Below are positions 4,906-6,150 of a stretch of DNA of 6,150 nucleotides, piece by piece. Within the stretch, counting starts at the first letter, position 1. Each line of letters starts with the position of its first letter. The notes beneath the pieces are model-generated. The model did no database searches. It was given only the letters and a program-made list of their open reading frames with translations, and was not told the DNA's origin. This DNA is from Chloroflexota bacterium (GTDB lineage Bacteria; Chloroflexota; Anaerolineae; CG2-30-64-16), in contig JAKPQT010000161.1 in assembly GCA_029555885.1 (NCBI GenBank), positions 1 through 6,150 on the forward strand. Reading direction: 5' to 3'. The translations under genes were made by a program, and so were the position numbers.

Positions 4906-6150
4906 TTACCGCAACACCAGCGGCAGGTACACGCGGCGCACCTCAGTGGTCATCGTGGTCGTGGGCGTCGCCGTCACTGTCGGCGTCGCCGTGGCGGTGA
5001 CTGTCGCCGTCGCCGTCGGCGTCGCGGTCGCGGCCTGTTGATAGCCGACATCGAAGCCGGAAAGCGTCTGGTTGGCATTGACGACGAACGTCAGCGAGTA
5101 CGACGAAGTCATGTAACCGGGCGGCGGCGTCTTCTCGACCAGCTTGTACTGCCCTGGCGCGACCGCCGCGAAACGGAACACGCCGTCGGCGCCGGAAGTC
5201 GCCGTGTAGACCTCGACGTTGCCCATATTGAGCAGGGCCATTACCGCACCCTGCAGCAGCGGCTCACCGGCATTGTATGCGCCGTTTTTGTTGGTGTCCT
5301 GGTACGCGCGGCCCTCGACCACACCCGTCGTCGGCGTGGACGTTGCAGTGGCAGTGGGCGTGTGGGTCTGTGTCGGCGTCACGGTCACGGTCGGCGTATG
5401 GGTCGGCTCCACCACTGCGCCCAGCTTCTCGACCTCGACCTTGTGCACCCACTCGTTGCCGTCAGCCGTGCCGTTCGGCGCGCGGCTGTCCAGGTAGAAG
5501 TCGGTGGAGCCGGTCAGGCCATTGGCGAACTTCCCGTCGTTCACGGTAAAGGTGATTTCCTTGTAGGTCTTGGTGTTCGTCTTGGTGACGGTGCCCGCGA
5601 CCTTCTCACCGGTCGTGCTGTGATACTTCAGCGACCACTGGTCCGTGCCGATGTCGAAGTAACCGACCGTAATCTTCGCGCTATAGACCTGCGTGCCAGG
5701 AATGTAGCCGTCATCAATGCGGAAGAACATATACGGGTTATTCGTGGCCTGGTCCGTGCGGCGCACGACATAGGCTTCCTTGCCCTCGCCGGTCCAGTCC
5801 CACGGATCGTAGAAGTCCCGGTAGTCGTTCGGGTTCTGGCCCACGAGTGGCGGCAGGTCCGGGTTGTACGGCTCCGGGTTGCAGACGGGTGGGTTGGTCA
5901 GGTAGATGTTGCTGTACGCCTTCTCGCCGCAGAGGCCCAGGCCCGCTTCGGTGTAAGCCGCACCGTTGCTGGGATTCTTGGCATAGCGGCGATCCGCGCC
6001 CTTATCGTTCGTCTCGGCCACGGTCTTGCCGCCGGTGATGGCGTCCACCTGGTAGAGCCAGTAGTTGAAGTTGCCATACTGCGGATAGCGGGCCGAAGTG
6101 GCGGTCGTGTTGTAGTAGACCGTGCCGCAGGTCAGCATGGCCGGGTTGCG
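4906..6150 (-). CDS. C-terminal part of exported modular protein ending in VYLPLVLR (5' end beyond window)
   Basis: The frame is open to the window edge: codons R-N-P-A precede the first ATG at 6138, which is therefore probably internal. Numbering from that methionine, residues about 18-240 form a beta-rich module (YGNFNYWLYQVDA, GGKTV, VVRRTDQAT, FDIGTDQWSLKY, GTVTKTNTKT) homologous to residues 369-520 of the gene at 1-2184. A TP linker (244-271), an SdrD_B-like domain (273-367, with the loop DTNKNGAYNAGE), a second TP linker (369-402) and VYLPLVLR (403-410) follow, ending at TAA 4908-4906. By analogy with its paralogue, the missing N-terminal part may hold a signal peptide and a TIM-barrel hydrolase domain; that is inference. 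Cysteines at 4, 70 and 86 are compatible with export. The terminal YLPLVLR suggests secretion or attachment to the cell surface by an uncharacterised route. The methyltransferase gene follows after 78 bases. Confidence 0.93.
   Translation of the reverse strand, partial: RNPAMLTCGTVYYNTTATSARYPQYGNFNYWLYQVDAITGGKTVAETNDKGADRRYAKNPSNGAAYTEAGLGLCGEKAYSNIYLTNPPVCNPEPYNPDLPPLVGQNPNDYRDFYDPWDWTGEGKEAYVVRRTDQATNNPYMFFRIDDGYIPGTQVYSAKITVGYFDIGTDQWSLKYHSTTGEKVAGTVTKTNTKTYKEITFTVNDGKFANGLTGSTDFYLDSRAPNGTADGNEWVHKVEVEKLGAVVEPTHTPTVTVTPTQTHTPTATATSTPTTGVVEGRAYQDTNKNGAYNAGEPLLQGAVMALLNMGNVEVYTATSGADGVFRFAAVAPGQYKLVEKTPPPGYMTSSYSLTFVVNANQTLSGFDVGYQQAATATPTATATVTATATPTVTATPTTTMTTEVRRVYLPLVLR
4909..4932 (-). 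other. C-terminal VYLPLVLR motif
   Basis: The last eight codons before the TAA stop encode VYLPLVLR, after a TP linker and a short charged stretch (EVRR). It resembles a sorting or anchoring tail in position, but lacks the transmembrane helix and basic tail of LPXTG or PEP-CTERM signals. Confidence 0.75.
4933..5034 (-). repeat. TP/TA-rich linker 2 of the partial exported protein
   Basis: Residues 369-402 from the first methionine are dominated by TATPTATATVTATATPT-type sequence. On the plus strand 4965-5032 is a degenerate tandem array of GTCGCCGTC and GGCGTC units. It joins the SdrD_B domain to the terminal motif. Confidence 0.85.
5038..5322 (-). other. SdrD_B/CNA_B-like domain of the partial exported protein
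   Basis: Residues about 273-367 start VVEGRAYQDTNKNG and end SGFDVGYQ. The calcium-type loop, the G-V-F-R-F-A-A-V-A-P-G-Q-Y strand and the PPPGY turn correspond to the domain at 3362-3637 in order and spacing. Confidence 0.8.
5326..5409 (-). repeat. TP-rich linker 1 of the partial exported protein
   Basis: Residues 244-271 read as T, P, V, H, Q, A and S only in the core (EPTHTPTVTVTPTQTHTPTA). It separates the shared beta-rich module from the SdrD_B domain. The related tract at bases 1-36 encodes PTATHTPTATP. Confidence 0.85.
5419..6087 (-). other. Beta-rich module, long copy
   Basis: Encodes residues about 18-240. Landmarks shared with 625-1080: YGNF, GGKTV, RRTDQAT, M-x-F-x-x-D, ITV-x-Y-x-D, GTDxW, GTVTKTNT, DF. 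Here about 85 residues separate GGKTV from RRTDQAT, including a proline- and aromatic-rich insert with DFYDPWDWTGEGKEAYV. I do not recognise a named family with confidence; it looks like a carbohydrate-binding-type beta-sandwich. Confidence 0.7.

Noticed and set aside
4965..5032. Tandem repeat tract as a CRISPR array or origin
   Set aside because: The units are short, degenerate, in frame, and encode a TP-rich linker inside a gene; there are no spacers.

Overview
The window is GC-rich DNA from what looks like a member of the Chloroflexota. The clue is the combination of secreted modular proteins, threonine/proline-rich TPTxTPT linkers and the short motif YLPLVLR, which I associate with exported proteins of Chloroflexia, Anaerolineae and Caldilineae. 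This assignment rests on recalled family knowledge, not on a marker gene. All four genes lie on the minus strand, so transcription runs from high to low coordinates. No RNA gene, CRISPR array, transposase or integrase was seen.

Layout in transcription order: (A) 6150-4906, the C-terminal part of a large exported protein whose start lies beyond the window; it has a beta-rich module, a TP linker, an SdrD_B-type domain, a second TP linker and a terminal VYLPLVLR. A 78-base gap with a strong GC-rich hairpin follows. (M) 4827-3829, a cytoplasmic SAM-dependent methyltransferase with an N-terminal four-cysteine zinc-ribbon (Trm112-like). (B) 3787-2207, a complete secreted protein: signal peptide, SdrD_B domain, PPC-like domain, TP linker, YLPLVLR, DNRLRE domain. 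(C) 2184-1, a secreted glycoside-hydrolase-like protein: signal peptide, probable TIM barrel, the same module as in A, a DNRLRE domain and the start of a TP linker cut by the window edge. C stays open for 728 codons without a stop inside the window, so a caller that requires a stop misses it and reports long antisense shadows instead.

M, B and C are separated by only 41 and 22 bases and are probably co-transcribed. A may be in the same unit or may end at the hairpin.

The most interesting pattern is module sharing. Each pair of the three exported proteins has one long domain in common: A and C the undescribed-looking module, A and B the SdrD_B domain, B and C the DNRLRE domain. They are joined by the same kind of TP linker. 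This looks like a locus building a surface or secreted set of polysaccharide-interacting proteins from a common parts list, with a methyltransferase embedded in it. The carbohydrate substrate and the methyltransferase target cannot be read from the sequence.
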